Shown here: positions 49,366 to 61,609 of the stretch, piece by piece
Layout: every line of letters begins with the position of its first letter
Position numbering within the stretch: position 1 is the first letter of the stretch
Assembly: GCF_014805625.2 (NCBI RefSeq)
Contig: NW_023998455.1
Span: forward strand, 8,559,005-8,623,004
Reading direction: 5' to 3'
Source: Glossina fuscipes
Lineage: Eukaryota > Arthropoda > Insecta > Diptera > Glossinidae
DNA length: 64,000 bases
Translations under genes and position numbers: made by a program
Notes under the pieces: generated by a model
Told to the model about the DNA's origin: nothing
The model's input: only the letters and a program-made list of their open reading frames with translations
The model's database searches: none

Positions 49366-51258
49366 GTCTCTTTCCCAGGAAGACACTTATCTCAGCTTTT
49401 GTTTATATCTACAGCTTTAACACTAAATTCGCTCAAATTCTCTTGCTATTGACGAACGTATATAAACCAATTTGCTTCTTCTTCAACATAAATTTTTGAC
49501 ACGTTCAATAAATCGCGACTAGACAGCACTTTTGTAATGTCACTAACCATTAGCTAGGCGTTTTTGTGCTGATAAAAATTTTTTGTTGAATCCCAACGAT
49601 TCTCGAAAATATGGATAATACATTATTTTTTTTATATATATGTATGTATTTTTTTTATATATATGATTCGTATTTTTCAAAAGGAGGTTTTAATAAGGCT
49701 TACGTGCAATCTCAGGAAATCCAACAAACTTGTGTAAACTGTGAGAATTCATTCATAGGTCAGTTCTATATGGTTCATCTATAATCCCAATGCTATTGTT
49801 TTTTTAAATTCGGAGGGCTGACACAATATGGCACCACTTTCATTGCCGGGCTAAAAACTCTCAAGTGGTATACACCACGACGAGCCGCGCTACTATATTG
49901 TTTTGCGTGAAAATGAAGACAAAACATGTAGTTTTAGAGCCAAAAATAACGAAATCGACGTAAACGTAAACAACAAATTTAGAAAAAAGTTACAATAAGA
50001 AAGTTATTATACAAGTAAACATGCTTGCTTATTGATTCGCGATAAAGAAGATTGATTAGATATATGCAGGTAAATACATTCGATATATTTTTGGTTATTA
50101 TTTGATCTATTATTTGGATACCTCATTCCATTCATCTCATCATTATACCACTCATCGCTGTCTAAAGAACAATTTGTTGAATATATTTTAAAATTAATGG
50201 TCTTTATTGCCTTTCCTTTCTTACAAAATAATGCACTCTATAAAGCCAAATGGCAAATCACATAATATAAAAAAGGGTGTAATAATTTTTAAATTTAAAA
50301 TAAATTGCCTTTATTTCTTCTTGTGCGTGTATTACGTACACATGCAAAATGCTCTAATTATCATAACGTTATGGAATAATAGGAATAATACCTCATTATT
50401 GTCAACAGAAACTTTTATTAAAAAGCAGGCCAATGTTTATACGTGACATTCAATAATTCGCAATAACATAACAGTATAAAAAACCGCTATAGTATGAAAA
50501 AGACGCTCTAATTGCCATCATTTCGATTGAAAGGAATTAAATATCAATTAACTTCACGATACATCAAAAATTTAACAAAAGTGCTGCACAATCTTAAAAA
50601 TTCCCCAATCAGAAAATGGCCTATTGTTTGTATTAAATGACACTTCACTTTGCTTTTAAAAATGTTCAGAAAATTACAATCGAGTGAAAAAAACACGAGT
50701 AGAGCAGCACAAGCAAGCAGACAATTGCGAAAGAAACGACGGAAAATCATGTAAATTGCGCATTTATTGTTGGAAAAAACGACAAATAAATTTCGAGGCT
50801 ATTTGCATTTAATTGTGCTGCTGTAAAAGTTTACCTTTTTGGGCACTGAAATTCGATATTGGTAAGTCCTAGAACTGTAAACTGGAGGGCGCTAAGAAGA
50901 TATTCAACGAACAATATGCTGTTTGCCTGCAAAATGTAATCTTCGCCTGATGATGCAACTGGCCACCGTTTAGAGTGTGCGGCGTTGTGGCTGCGAATGT
51001 GCGAGACACAGTGAAAGAAGAATAAAAAGTACATAATGAGCAATAAAAAATTTTAAAACAAGTATAGAGAAATTTTATGTAAAACTTTTAACTTAATTGC
51101 TTGAAGAGGTGTTAAAAATGTGCCATAATGATAGTGTAATTAATAGTTCATATTTTCTTCGTGCGTTATCATTTTTCAGAATACCGTGTGCTTTGACGAG
51201 GTTAGGGTCTTAGAAGGTATTTGCGTGTGTTTGTGCTTGAAAATCATTTCCTATTCAA
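49366..51258. promoter_or_regulatory. Divergent Gdown1-NFRKB intergenic region
   Basis: This 1.9 kb separates the start codons of two divergent genes and must hold both promoters and 5' leaders. I see no protein-coding gene. A GC-richer patch near 49840-49910 stands out from AT-rich surroundings and may be part of a promoter. A candidate NFRKB leader intron is listed separately. Confidence 0.55.
50862..51179 (+). other. Candidate 5'-UTR intron of NFRKB
   Basis: A strong donor (TTG|GTAAGTCC, GT at 50862-50863) is followed 318 bases later by a strong acceptor (TTATCATTTTTCAG, ending 51179). The exon after it would hold a 79-base leader up to the ATG at 51259. Inferred from splice signals only. 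Confidence 0.4.
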
Positions 51259-54200
51259 ATGTCGGAGGGGAAATTTAGTGAATCAATGGAAGTTGCAGCA
51301 AGTCAATGTGAAAGAAATGCGATGTTAATGGAAGAAAATTACTTGTCTACGTCGAGCGCAAGCTCAGATGATTCAAGCATAACGTCGTCATCTTCTGACT
51401 CCGAAGATGAAGACAACTCGGCTGAGGAAGATTCATTAGAATTGGCTAAAATCACTAAAGAGATTTTGAGTCTACCTAGAGGTCTCTGTGAGAATCAGAA
51501 TATATTTTATGAATTCTTTTCCTTGGATACGTGGCGCGAGTTGCCTGTACAGGTGCAAAACCATTTACAACAATTTTTACCCCGATTTACGCACTTATTG
51601 CCGCAACAGTTAGCCGCTGTAGAACAAACACGGACTATCTCTATGCTCTTTAGCGATGAATTAAAACGATTCGGACAATCCCCGTTAGCCACTTTGCAAC
51701 GGCATTTAGAGGAGGGGAATTGCCGACCGGACATATTAAAACTCAGACAAAGCATAGCGAAATCGAAGCGACGGGAACAACGTTTTCGGCAATGTGAACA
51801 TCTCTCACAATTGGCAAAGCAGTTGTTTCTATCACGTCAGCGTTTGATGCAGTCAGCTTATCAATCTGCTCCAGATGCGGTGCTAAAAGTCGCGCAAAAT
51901 TCAGTCCTGCGACCTAAACCTGCCCAACTATACGCTGATAACAAACTGTCGGCAATTAGGGCTCGCAAACGTTTTTATTTCGAAATTTCGCAAATGAACC
52001 AACAGCTTGGGTTCAGAGATGAAGATCTAAGTGCTAATGAGGGCGAAGAAGATAATCTCACTGCTGAAGAATTAAAGCTTGAGCTCTCTACAAGTCGAAC
52101 TTCTGAAGAATCTGGCGACCATCTAAAGCCAACCAACAGCATTGCAGACCGTTGCATTTACAGCACTCTTTTTAAACGACAAGAAAATCTTGACGATGAA
52201 GACGCTTGCCGTGCACAACTAAAATCCAAGGTAGTGCGTTTGTGCAATAGGAATTTCCGAGAATGTTTAAGGGAACATAAACGAAGAAAATTAACAGAAC
52301 CGGTAAATAAACTAGAAAGCCTTGTTGTTTGGTTATTATCCACTCATTGTTTTTCTGTTTTAGACTTTGCCAGAGTTCGAAACGTCGGATATACGGTTAC
52401 GTGATGTTTGTGCACGAGCCCAAGTGGGTGGCAATTTCAAACGCGTGCTTTCCTTGGGGAAAACGCCAGGGCGTAAACCGAAACATGGTACTGTTCTATC
52501 TACCAATAAAGATTCTGTGGTATGCACTGGTGCCAAAGCAGACATTTCAGCAGAAAGCAATGTAAAATTAAGTGAACCTCCTGCTCTGGTACCCATACAG
52601 CCTTTGAAGAAAGCTGAAACATATCAAAACGCCACGAGTCGAAGGGACTCACTATCAACGGATGCCAATTTGAGTTTGCCTTTAATGTCGAATTCCGGTC
52701 ATGTGGATAACATAGAATTGTGTATGGGCGATTCGTCTTTGTTAACAGCAGACAATGAAGATTTCAGCGTACTGGACGGAGAAGTGGAATTACAACAAGA
52801 AGAGGTTGAGACTTTTTCGAGTACATGTGAAGAAACTCTACCTGCCTTCGTGATATCCAACGAAGTACTACCAAATGCCCAGGAAGTGCAGCAACAGCCA
52901 TCTAGTGACGCGATATCACCAGGCGTAACTACAAGTCACCCTCTTCCCAAACTAGAACCTATTTCTAAATCCAGTCCCTTAACGGAAGCCAATCACACAA
53001 AGCAGATGAAAACTTGTAACCAAAAAATTTTTGCGTCTCCAACAAGATGCGCAAATGAACTTATACAAGAAACCCATGCTTCCTATTTTTCCTTAATTCG
53101 GGACTTTTTTTGTGCTACGCCAAATCATCGGATGCGTTATGATGAATTAAAAGGAAAAATTGAAGTCTGGCTACGAAATCCAATCACAGCCCTGAACGAA
53201 TGGTACTCTCTGACCGATAACTGGTCCACTTTATTGCGATCGGCCATTAATTTTTTGGTGGGCGATTTTATCGGCTTACCTGAAGAGTATGTCCCATATA
53301 TAGAGTTCAAAGCGCAAATAAACATTTATCAATGGATAGGTGCAGGCCGGGATTCCGACAATCGTTTATCCAGCTTGTGTAAGACCTGGATGGAAAAGCG
53401 GCGGCAACAAAGCGAAAGGGCTTTACCGTTCATACAAAGTAGTGAAATGAAAATGGATATTACATCGCACAAGAGCCCAGTAGAAAATGAAGACTCTAGC
53501 GGAGGTTATGATAGCAATGGTGGAATTACTCCCCCGCCACCTCCCCCTCGATGCCCAACGTCTTGGACCGTTAGGCCAGCCACGTTAGCAGAAATTGCTG
53601 AATTTCAACGACAAGAACGGGCACGTTTTGAACAGCCTCATAAGGCATACACATACCGTATGCATGGATACGAAAGCGTAGTAGGACCTGTGAAAGGCAT
53701 CTATACACCAATGTTGGCCTTGACTAAAGCGCGAGGTCATAGTATGATGGTAGGGGATCGCCCAAATTTCGTTACGATACTTACGCTAGTAAGGGATGCT
53801 ACAGCCAGACTACCAAATGGTGAAGGCACTCGAGCCGATATTTCCGAATTGCTTAAATGCTCCCAATATATTAACCGCGATGCTGCCGAAAACGTTTTAC
53901 AAACCATTGTAAGTGGCGCCCTAGATCGTATGCATACTGAGCATGATCCATGTGTTCGTTACGATCCCAAACGTAAAATCTGGATATACTTGCATCGCAA
54001 TCGTTCCGAAAATGAATTTGAACGCTTACATCAGCAGAATCAAGGATTAGGAAAACCCAAAAAGCTGCCATCGCGTAAAACCAGGACAACTCCATTAAAA
54101 ACAGAAGATTCCCTTTCTGAGCATAAAATGCCAACATCTAATTTCAGAGATAGCAACAACGGTTCTTTAATATCGTTGCCTGCTTTAGTACCTTCTAATC

Positions 54201-55356
54201 CAATAGTGATAAACAGTGCCAATTCTCGGCAGTTGCAAAAACAAATATCTCCTCAGCAACAAAATGTAGTTCTAACCAATAAGTGTCCACCGGTGCCGCC
54301 TTTGAAATACAACATTCCGCATCACTCCATATCCCCCAGCGGTCAACAGCAACAAAAGTCTTTATTAAAAATTACAAGAAGCTCGAATTTGCCGTTGACT
54401 GCAGCAAATACTGCGACGAAGCAGTACAGTTTTCAAATGCCTCAATCTAAAGGATCGGCCATTAGTAACGAGGGGAAAAACAACTCTATTATTTTAGCAA
54501 CACCTCAAGGCTTGCAAACAGTACAAGTAGCAACCAGTGCCAACAATTCCGTTGTGCCAGCCGAAGCGAACATAACAAACATAACAAACTCATCACACCA
54601 ATCAGTAGCACCGGTTACTGCAACTGCAACCCTAGGCGGCAAACGTGTTGCTCTCAATAAGCCCATTATTATTAATCAAGTGAATCAACAATCTTCATCT
54701 GGGAACCATAGTAAACATGCTGGAAAATCCCCACAACAAGCTGTAAAACAAACGCAATCCATACAAAACCGTACAAATTCACAGCAACACGGCCTTATAA
54801 TGCCCATAAGCTTGGCAAATACAATGGGTGTTGGCCTTTCTCAACAGACAAGCACTACATTAAACATTCAGGCACCCACTTCTACTGCATCAGCATCGAA
54901 TAAGAACTTCATACGCTTGGTTCCTGCTTCGGGTGTAAAATCTCTTCTTAGCACACCAACGGGACATATTATAAGCAGACAACGCATTTTAACAACCCCT
55001 AATAATACAGTTGTTTCCTCGGTAAATAATATAAATCGAATTCAGCATCCGCAGCAGCAAAAAACGCCGCCAGAATTTCAGATCGTTAACAACAAGACCA
55101 ATTCAAATAATATCGTGACGATAAATAGCAGCGGTGTTGGGAGTGTTTCGGGTGTTGCGAGCGTTGCGAACAGTCCGAATACGTCGGCTTCAATTGTCAA
55201 GATTCCCGGTCAAGCTTTTGCCAGCCTACAATCTAAGAACATTATTGGACAACAACATGTTATGATAAAAGGAACTAACACACAAACGTCAGTAAGCGGT
55301 CCAAAACCGCAACGACTGATCTTGGGTAAGTTGATACGTTTTTCTGTGCCAGCATC

Positions 55357-55396
<40 letters not shown>

Positions 55397-57334
55397 TGTG
55401 AATGGAACAACTAATGTAGTCCCGCGTTTCGGTTTTTATGAAAATATTATATCCATTTCATTGATTAGGTAATACCGGCACAATTTTGTCAGCAACAGGA
55501 TCTCAGAAAAATATTGTATTGCAGCAAGTGCCAATTGTCTCAACTAGTGGTGCGACTGCAAACATATCGACAGCGCCAGCGCCAACCACAACAACAGCGC
55601 TGAACAAAATACAGACAATTAACGCCGCTAATTTAACGCCTCAACAGCAGAGAGTGTTGATACAAAATCTCAAACAACAACAGCAATCGAGTAACACTCA
55701 GCCGCAAATACAAATTAAAACTGTGCAAATAGTGGGCGGGAAGAATCCACAGCAACCTCAGCATCAACAGCAATCAACAATTTCAGCAATATGCAACCAG
55801 AATTTCACTATTGGAACAGCACAGCAACAGCAAATAGGAATAGCAAAGACACTAGCTGCAGTGATAACGAAAGACAACGGTGCACAACAACAGCAGCAAC
55901 AACGATTACCAAACCAACCGGCAATTACACGGATTATCAAAACGGGTCCTCAATTGAAAAATGAATCAAGTGCAAACAATGTACGTGTTGTAACTAACAC
56001 GCCAACTAAGCAAATTATATCATTGGAGAATTTAATGCAGAAGCAAAGCGGGGCGTTACGTATTGGAGCAGGTGTAAATCCTATAAAAGTGAACGCTAAT
56101 GTGCAAGCCAGAGCTCAAACTCATCTTTACCAACAACAACGGCAACCACAATTTACTATTGTTTCTGTGCCGCAAAGTGTCAACAATAACATAATAACGT
56201 TAAGTGGCAGTAATATGACAATGGGTCAACGCGTTATTACCACCCAAGCAGGCCAGGGTCACGTAGGAAGCTCCGGCGCAGTTAGAGCGACGCAAACTAT
56301 TACTTCGCCTGTAGGACGTGTGCTTACACCCGGCACAAAAGTTCTAACAACAAAAACTATGGCAGCCCACTCTTCTTCTTCTCCTTCGCCCATACGTATA
56401 ATAAATGCCGCGGGACAAACTAGTAACTTCAGTTTGGCAAATCTGCAAGGCAAGCAAGTAATTTTGGCTACAACTAACAAACCTTTAATGACAGCAGTAA
56501 AAACTCAATTGCCATTAAGCACACAAGAAGAGAGTACAAATTCAATAGTCGACAGCCATACCGTCAAATTGCAGCACACAAACGTAAGTTGAAAATTCCT
56601 CAAGCCCTTGCAGTGAAAGGGCCTTGAAGGCCTTTATTGTTAATTGTTCAATTCTCTCCGTTTTTAGAATAATGTAGCCCAAGCCATTAGTAAAACTGGG
56701 CAAGTCATTAAAGCTTCGCCATCAATAACGTCTCCGTCAACGGGGGGTACTACTGCACCGCTACAAACCGTTATTATGGGGAATCAAGTGCTACGTGTAC
56801 AGCAAATGCCTCAAATAATAACAAATCGTTTAGCAACAATTAGTAATAATAAAGCGGCGGAAATTTCCGGCAAACAAAATAACACTAACACTAACGCGGC
56901 AGCCCAAAAAACCATATTAGTCAGCTCTGCTGGTCAAACGCTACGTCTGCAGACGTCGACAACTGCAGCAGCAACAGCAACAACAAACAAAAACATTGTT
57001 ATACAAAATAGCAATACTCAACAAGTTAGTGACAGTGAATGATAATGATATTCCTAATATTGTTTCATGTTTCTCCTTTTAGATCAACAACAATACATCA
57101 AGCAGCTCAAAAGGTTTTTCTTCGCAAGCGCCGAATCGCGTTGTCTTAGCCGTACAAGGCGGTGGTCAAATATTTCTCTCACCTACATTTCAAAATAGCA
57201 ATTTAAACTTGAAAGCTTTGCAAAACATGAAATTCGTTTCGGTTACTAATTCAAACAACAGCAATACAAAAGTAAACAGCATAACATCCGCGACGATTAC
57301 GAGCGCATCAACAACGGCAACAACAAATGAATAG
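51259..57334 (+). CDS. Nfrkb: NFRKB homologue, INO80 complex subunit
   Basis: NFRKB (INO80G) is a metazoan subunit of the INO80 chromatin remodeller and binds and inhibits the deubiquitinase UCH37. Exons: 51259-52302, 52364-55325, 55469-56583, 56668-57024, 57083-57334. They sum to 5730 bases, giving 1909 residues. In order: a Ser/Asp/Glu-rich start; a DEUBAD-like region (about residues 73-200) with FYEFFSLDTWRELPVQVQNH and LQQFLP; ARAQVGGNFKRVLSLGKTPG at about 360; a helical domain at about 587-690 (YFSLIRDFF, LNEWYSL, LVGDFIGLP); a winged-helix domain at about 774-905 (QPHKAYTYRMHGYESVVGPV, RLPNGEGTRADISELLK, SGALDRMHTEHDPCVRYD, WIYLHRNRSENEFERLH). The remaining roughly 1000 residues are Q/N/T/S-rich, as in the human tail but longer. 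Introns are 58-143 bases. The deubiquitinase and INO80 roles come from the vertebrate family; the sequence shows only the domains. Confidence 0.93.
55362..55394. repeat. (TA)n microsatellite inside an NFRKB intron
   Basis: A TA run of about 33 bases lies 36 bases after the donor of the 143-base third intron. Length changes here would alter intron size but not the coding sequence. Confidence 0.92.
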
Positions 57335-57799
57335 GCCACGTTCTTCTCCCACCTCCCCACTTGTTTTGCAAATAATGAGAAAATCGTAAAGCATTTCAGT
57401 TATTATTTTCTTTGTGCACTGTAAACTTTTCATGGCTTTCGTGCGTCAAGCGTAATATGTATATATAAATATATCACTCATACTTATAAAAACATGTACA
57501 CTTATATGCGTACACTCGCTGAATTAAACTCTTATATCGGCATGATATATTTGCTCTTGATTAATGTAACACATAACCGAGCATATTTAAAATTTGCTTT
57601 TACATAACTTGCTAAACCGATATCCGATATCTGTTATAGCAGATGCATACTAAAACAATGATATAATGCAGACAATTAATTTATCTTGCTGACCTATAGT
57701 GATTTAATCGTTTTCTTTTTTTTTTTTTTTAATTTAAACAATAATTGTAGGAATTTAATTTGATATAAAGATAAAATACATACAAAAACATGTAACATA

Positions 57800-57805
57800 A
57801 ATAAA
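57800..57805 (+). terminator. AATAAA poly(A) signal of NFRKB
   Basis: AATAAA lies 466 bases after the NFRKB stop. It is the first clear signal after the stop in this stretch, but alternatives are likely in AT-rich DNA. Confidence 0.4.
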
Positions 57806-58599
57806 TTCGTATCTCATATGTAAAGAGACAACAGATGAGTATTATATTCTAAATAGCAATTCTGTGTTCATGTCGAAAAAAAAACTGCTCGACATTTCCT
57901 TATGCAGAGACTGAAAAGCATCAATTGCTGGGAAGCTGTGCAAATTATGTGCTTAGAAAGCAATTTCTTGTGATATTTTTCATTTTATCATTTGTTATAG
58001 GAAATAGAATATCACTTAAGCGAGTTTTAATACGGTGGACGTTCTCTTACTTTCACTCGGAAAAGCTTCCTTTCGCTAAAGCATCAAATGTCAATTGACC
58101 TTCTATATCCATCTATCACTGTTGTCGTTTATCGACGGATCCAGTCAAAGTATTAATTTTATTAATCGCTGTTGATTTTTCGCTAAAAGTCGTTAGCTGG
58201 TTTTTTCCTTTAGATGGTTTATAGAAAAAATACCTTCTAACGGTTGAATCATAGTTGAACATAGTATATTTACATTTTAAATTTCTCTAAGGAAAATCTT
58301 TGAAACATGGACTTTCATTAAAAATTGGCGCTACTGCTATTCTTTTGTTGCTTTTCAGTGGCACTTTTCTCGGTTCTAATAACCTCGGGTCATTTGCGTA
58401 ACTCTTTAATCTTTCAAGCGCTTGAACGATTGTATTTACTTTACGCTTTTCTTGTAAAATGTCGCAATTTGGCGAAACAAATTTATGTTCAAAACGAAGA
58501 AAAATTATCTATGTCGCCGCTTGCTCTTGTAGGCTGCAAGAAAGATATTATTTGATTAAAAACTGACTAAAACTGTGGAAAGGCGATCAATCGCTTCAC

Positions 58600-58800
58600 T
58601 TATGTATACGCCATTGCTTGTTGCTTCACTTTTGTCTTCGAAGTAAATAAAGCCACCATCCATGAACTACCATCATTTGAATTAACGTACGAAGCGTTAT
58701 GTGCATTTAGTCGTTTTTCAAATTTTTCACGTACATTTTGGGCTACACGGGATCGCTCCACAATAATGTGGCAATTCAATTTGTGAAGTTGATATACTTC
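58600..58800 (-). other. Short antisense open frame, unrecognised
   Basis: The minus strand is open for 66 codons (EVYQLHKLNCHIIVERS, then NVREKFEKRLNAHN, then SSWMVALFTSK) before TAA. A TAA lies directly upstream in frame, there is no ATG near the start, and no convincing acceptor gives this phase. The composition looks more protein-like than its neighbours. It could be a decayed exon or chance. Confidence 0.2.
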
Positions 58801-59764
58801 GCATTAAAATTCTGGTGTGACAGAAATTGATTGGACTTTTTAGCTCAAAGTTCTTTGCCTTTGTTCTTATCTTCCTAATATGAATTTTCAAATTTGCAGT
58901 TCATATTGACTAAACTTAAACATTCAATACAGAAAATTAAGAAAATACGAATAGCCATTAACAAACATTATTATAAACATTATTTTATTTTTACTTAAAA
59001 TGTTTATTAAATATTCCAAAAATATGCGTTTTTTTAATTAATTTTGTTTTTGAGTTTGCTTTGCTTTTCCATATATTTTCCATGATTTTTTTAATTTTTC
59101 TGTCAGTAAAATTTATTTTGCTGTTTGCTGCTTTTGAGCAAACAACAACGTTTTGTTCGATAAACCCACATACGTACAGTAACTCCTTGCTGTTTGGTTT
59201 ATATTTTCAACGCAGATCGCAACTCGATTTAATATATTTAACATAGATCAAAACTCGATTTAATTTGCTTAAATGTATGTGCATAATTGTCTGTACCGAA
59301 GGTGTCGTCTGTTCGTACACGTTTCTGTCGGGCTTTTCGTTTTTGTTTATATCTCAAGCATATTTGTTTACGCTCCATACTTGAGTTATTTTATTTGCAA
59401 ATTTGTACGAATAATATGTACAACGCCTCCCAACTATGTTATAAATGACGAATCACTCCACAAAAGCGGGAGAAAACGTCCCAACGTTTAAGCTCCTGTT
59501 GGTCACTAATATTTGCTCAATAATGAGAAGCACACGCCATATTTAATATATGGCTTTTCATTTCTTTCTCTTTTTTTTGCAAAAATTATAACTACGTAAG
59601 AGCATTCGTATTCAATAATAATATTTAATGCTGTTTCGTTGAACTGAAGGATGCGAGAAATATTCATTTCATCGATATGTTTGTGACACACAGAAGGAAA
59701 GCTCAGGAACCAATAAAGCAAATATATTCTTGATCAGCAGCAGATTCTAAACCGATTTAAGAAT

Positions 59765-59920
59765 ATTCGTCCGTCTGTCTATGTAATGTCCTGTGGTAAA
59801 CAGTCCCCCAGGTGACAGAAACGACGTTATCGGCTTCAAATTGGATAGAAACATTGGCAATTCTTTGAATTGAAAATGGGGTGAATCGGCCAAAGGCCAC
59901 GACTGCAGTAAAACTTAACT
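59765..59920. repeat. Dispersed repeat, copy related to 22740-22945
   Basis: It shares CCGTCTGTCT, GTAAACAG, GACAG, CGGCTTCAAATTGGATAGAA and ATTGGCAATTCT with the copy upstream of unc79, in the same order and orientation. Class unknown. Confidence 0.5.
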
Positions 59921-61609
59921 ACTAACTTTATTTTCTGTTCGTTATTTATAAACTGCAAGAGATGGAATGATAAAAATGTACCCGTATATTCTCTGGGTTG
60001 CTCCTACAACACCTGTACAAAATTATAAGCGAAAGTAAATGACACAGCCGAAAGTAAATTCATATAGACATTATTAGCCACGATTCTGATTTAAACACAA
60101 AAATTCTGCATACCTTCGTCCATAAAATTGCCCAAAATGGTTAGAGCAAAATTTAAGACAATATTTTTTTTATAAGCTCATTTCTGCTTATTTTGCAGCA
60201 TTATCCTTAATTATCCTTAATTTTAGCGTTAACACCCTTATAATTTAGTCTGAGTCAATCAATTATGACTAATATTTTGCGATGAGCTTACAACGCAGTG
60301 TAAACATATTAAAGTTATTCTGCAAACTTTATGGCGCTTTTTTAACAACGTATCAATACAATTTCAGCGGATTTTGAAACGTCCTTTTCAGCCGTTCGAA
60401 GAGGATATGCCAACTGCATTAACTATAGGAAATAGGGACAATATAGGGACAATACTTTTAAAAGCTATGTTTCAATGCAATTGTGGTAAAATAATATATC
60501 AACAAAGTAAAAACGCGTATAAATACTTTTTACGTCACTTTATTACCTTTTCTCAACTACATGATCAAAGTCTATTGAAATGTTTTCGGAATTAAATTTA
60601 AATGAGGCTGCGTTTATTTTGCATTTCACATGAGCAAAAAATAATTCCCCACATATTTACAAAAGCAAATGAAAATTTAGTAGATTTGGTAATCTTTCGC
60701 TCTCTATACCTGAAAACATTTTTATACAGAGTTTTTAAGCGGCTTTCTTGTGAACTTTTTCAATTGCAATGCATTTTCGACACCATAAAATAATAGAATA
60801 AAGTAAACGAACTGCAAGAATTGTTATGCAAATAAAATAATTTAAATTTAAATAAAGATTTCAATTAAATAGAGTACGTAGAGGCGTGCTAGTGACAAGG
60901 AAAGAACAAGAACTCCGCAAGAAAATTGTAACGCCGCCGCAAACATAAAAAATAAAAACGAAGGAAGTTCCTCAAAGAATGAAATAAAAGCATACGAAAT
61001 AATGATGAGATTTTTTAATCTTGGTTTTCATGTAATGAGTAGTAAAAATAAAATTTTAAATGGTAAGCTTTGCGATAGGACACCCTTTTTGGAAAAGAGA
61101 AAAGTGCTGCTACTCAACAAATTTTTTTTTTATTTTGTTGTGTTTTTCACTAAAAAATGTTAGATGAATAAAAGTGCTACAGAATGTATTACAGATATTA
61201 GGAGCGTCATTGAACCCGTGTAAACCTTTTAGTTAAGATGATAGTGAATTTTGAATATCAATATCCCTAGCAAATCATTGGCTCCAAATTCAGTATTCTT
61301 TGTGCAGATAGCTTCCAATTGCTATCTGACTATGATAAAATGCATGGAATATGTGAGCAAATCAACAAAATAATGCAATAAATGGAAGGTATCATATATT
61401 CAATGACGGCTAACTTAAATTTTAATAATTTCAATTCAAGGTTCATTATGTGTGCAATGTGTCGTCCAATCAGTTTTTCTTCGGTTCTATGTGTATTTTT
61501 CATTGAAGTTTCGAATATAAATTATTTATTTTTTTGTCTTTTGAAAGGAAGAGTCCCAACCATAAAAGCATCTAAGAAGAATTAAATTATTACAAAGCAA
61601 AACTATCTA

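Larger units (their letters stand above)
57806..61609. other. NFRKB-XNP intergenic spacer
   Basis: I support no gene in this 3.8 kb. It holds a repeat copy at about 59765-59920 and a short antisense open frame at 58600-58800. The XNP promoter and leader should lie toward the right end. The open frame from 60374 starts at TTG and has no recognisable family. Confidence 0.55.

Noticed and set aside
51507..54222. Antisense frames opposite NFRKB
   Set aside because: They are codon-bias shadows of NFRKB exons 1 and 2.
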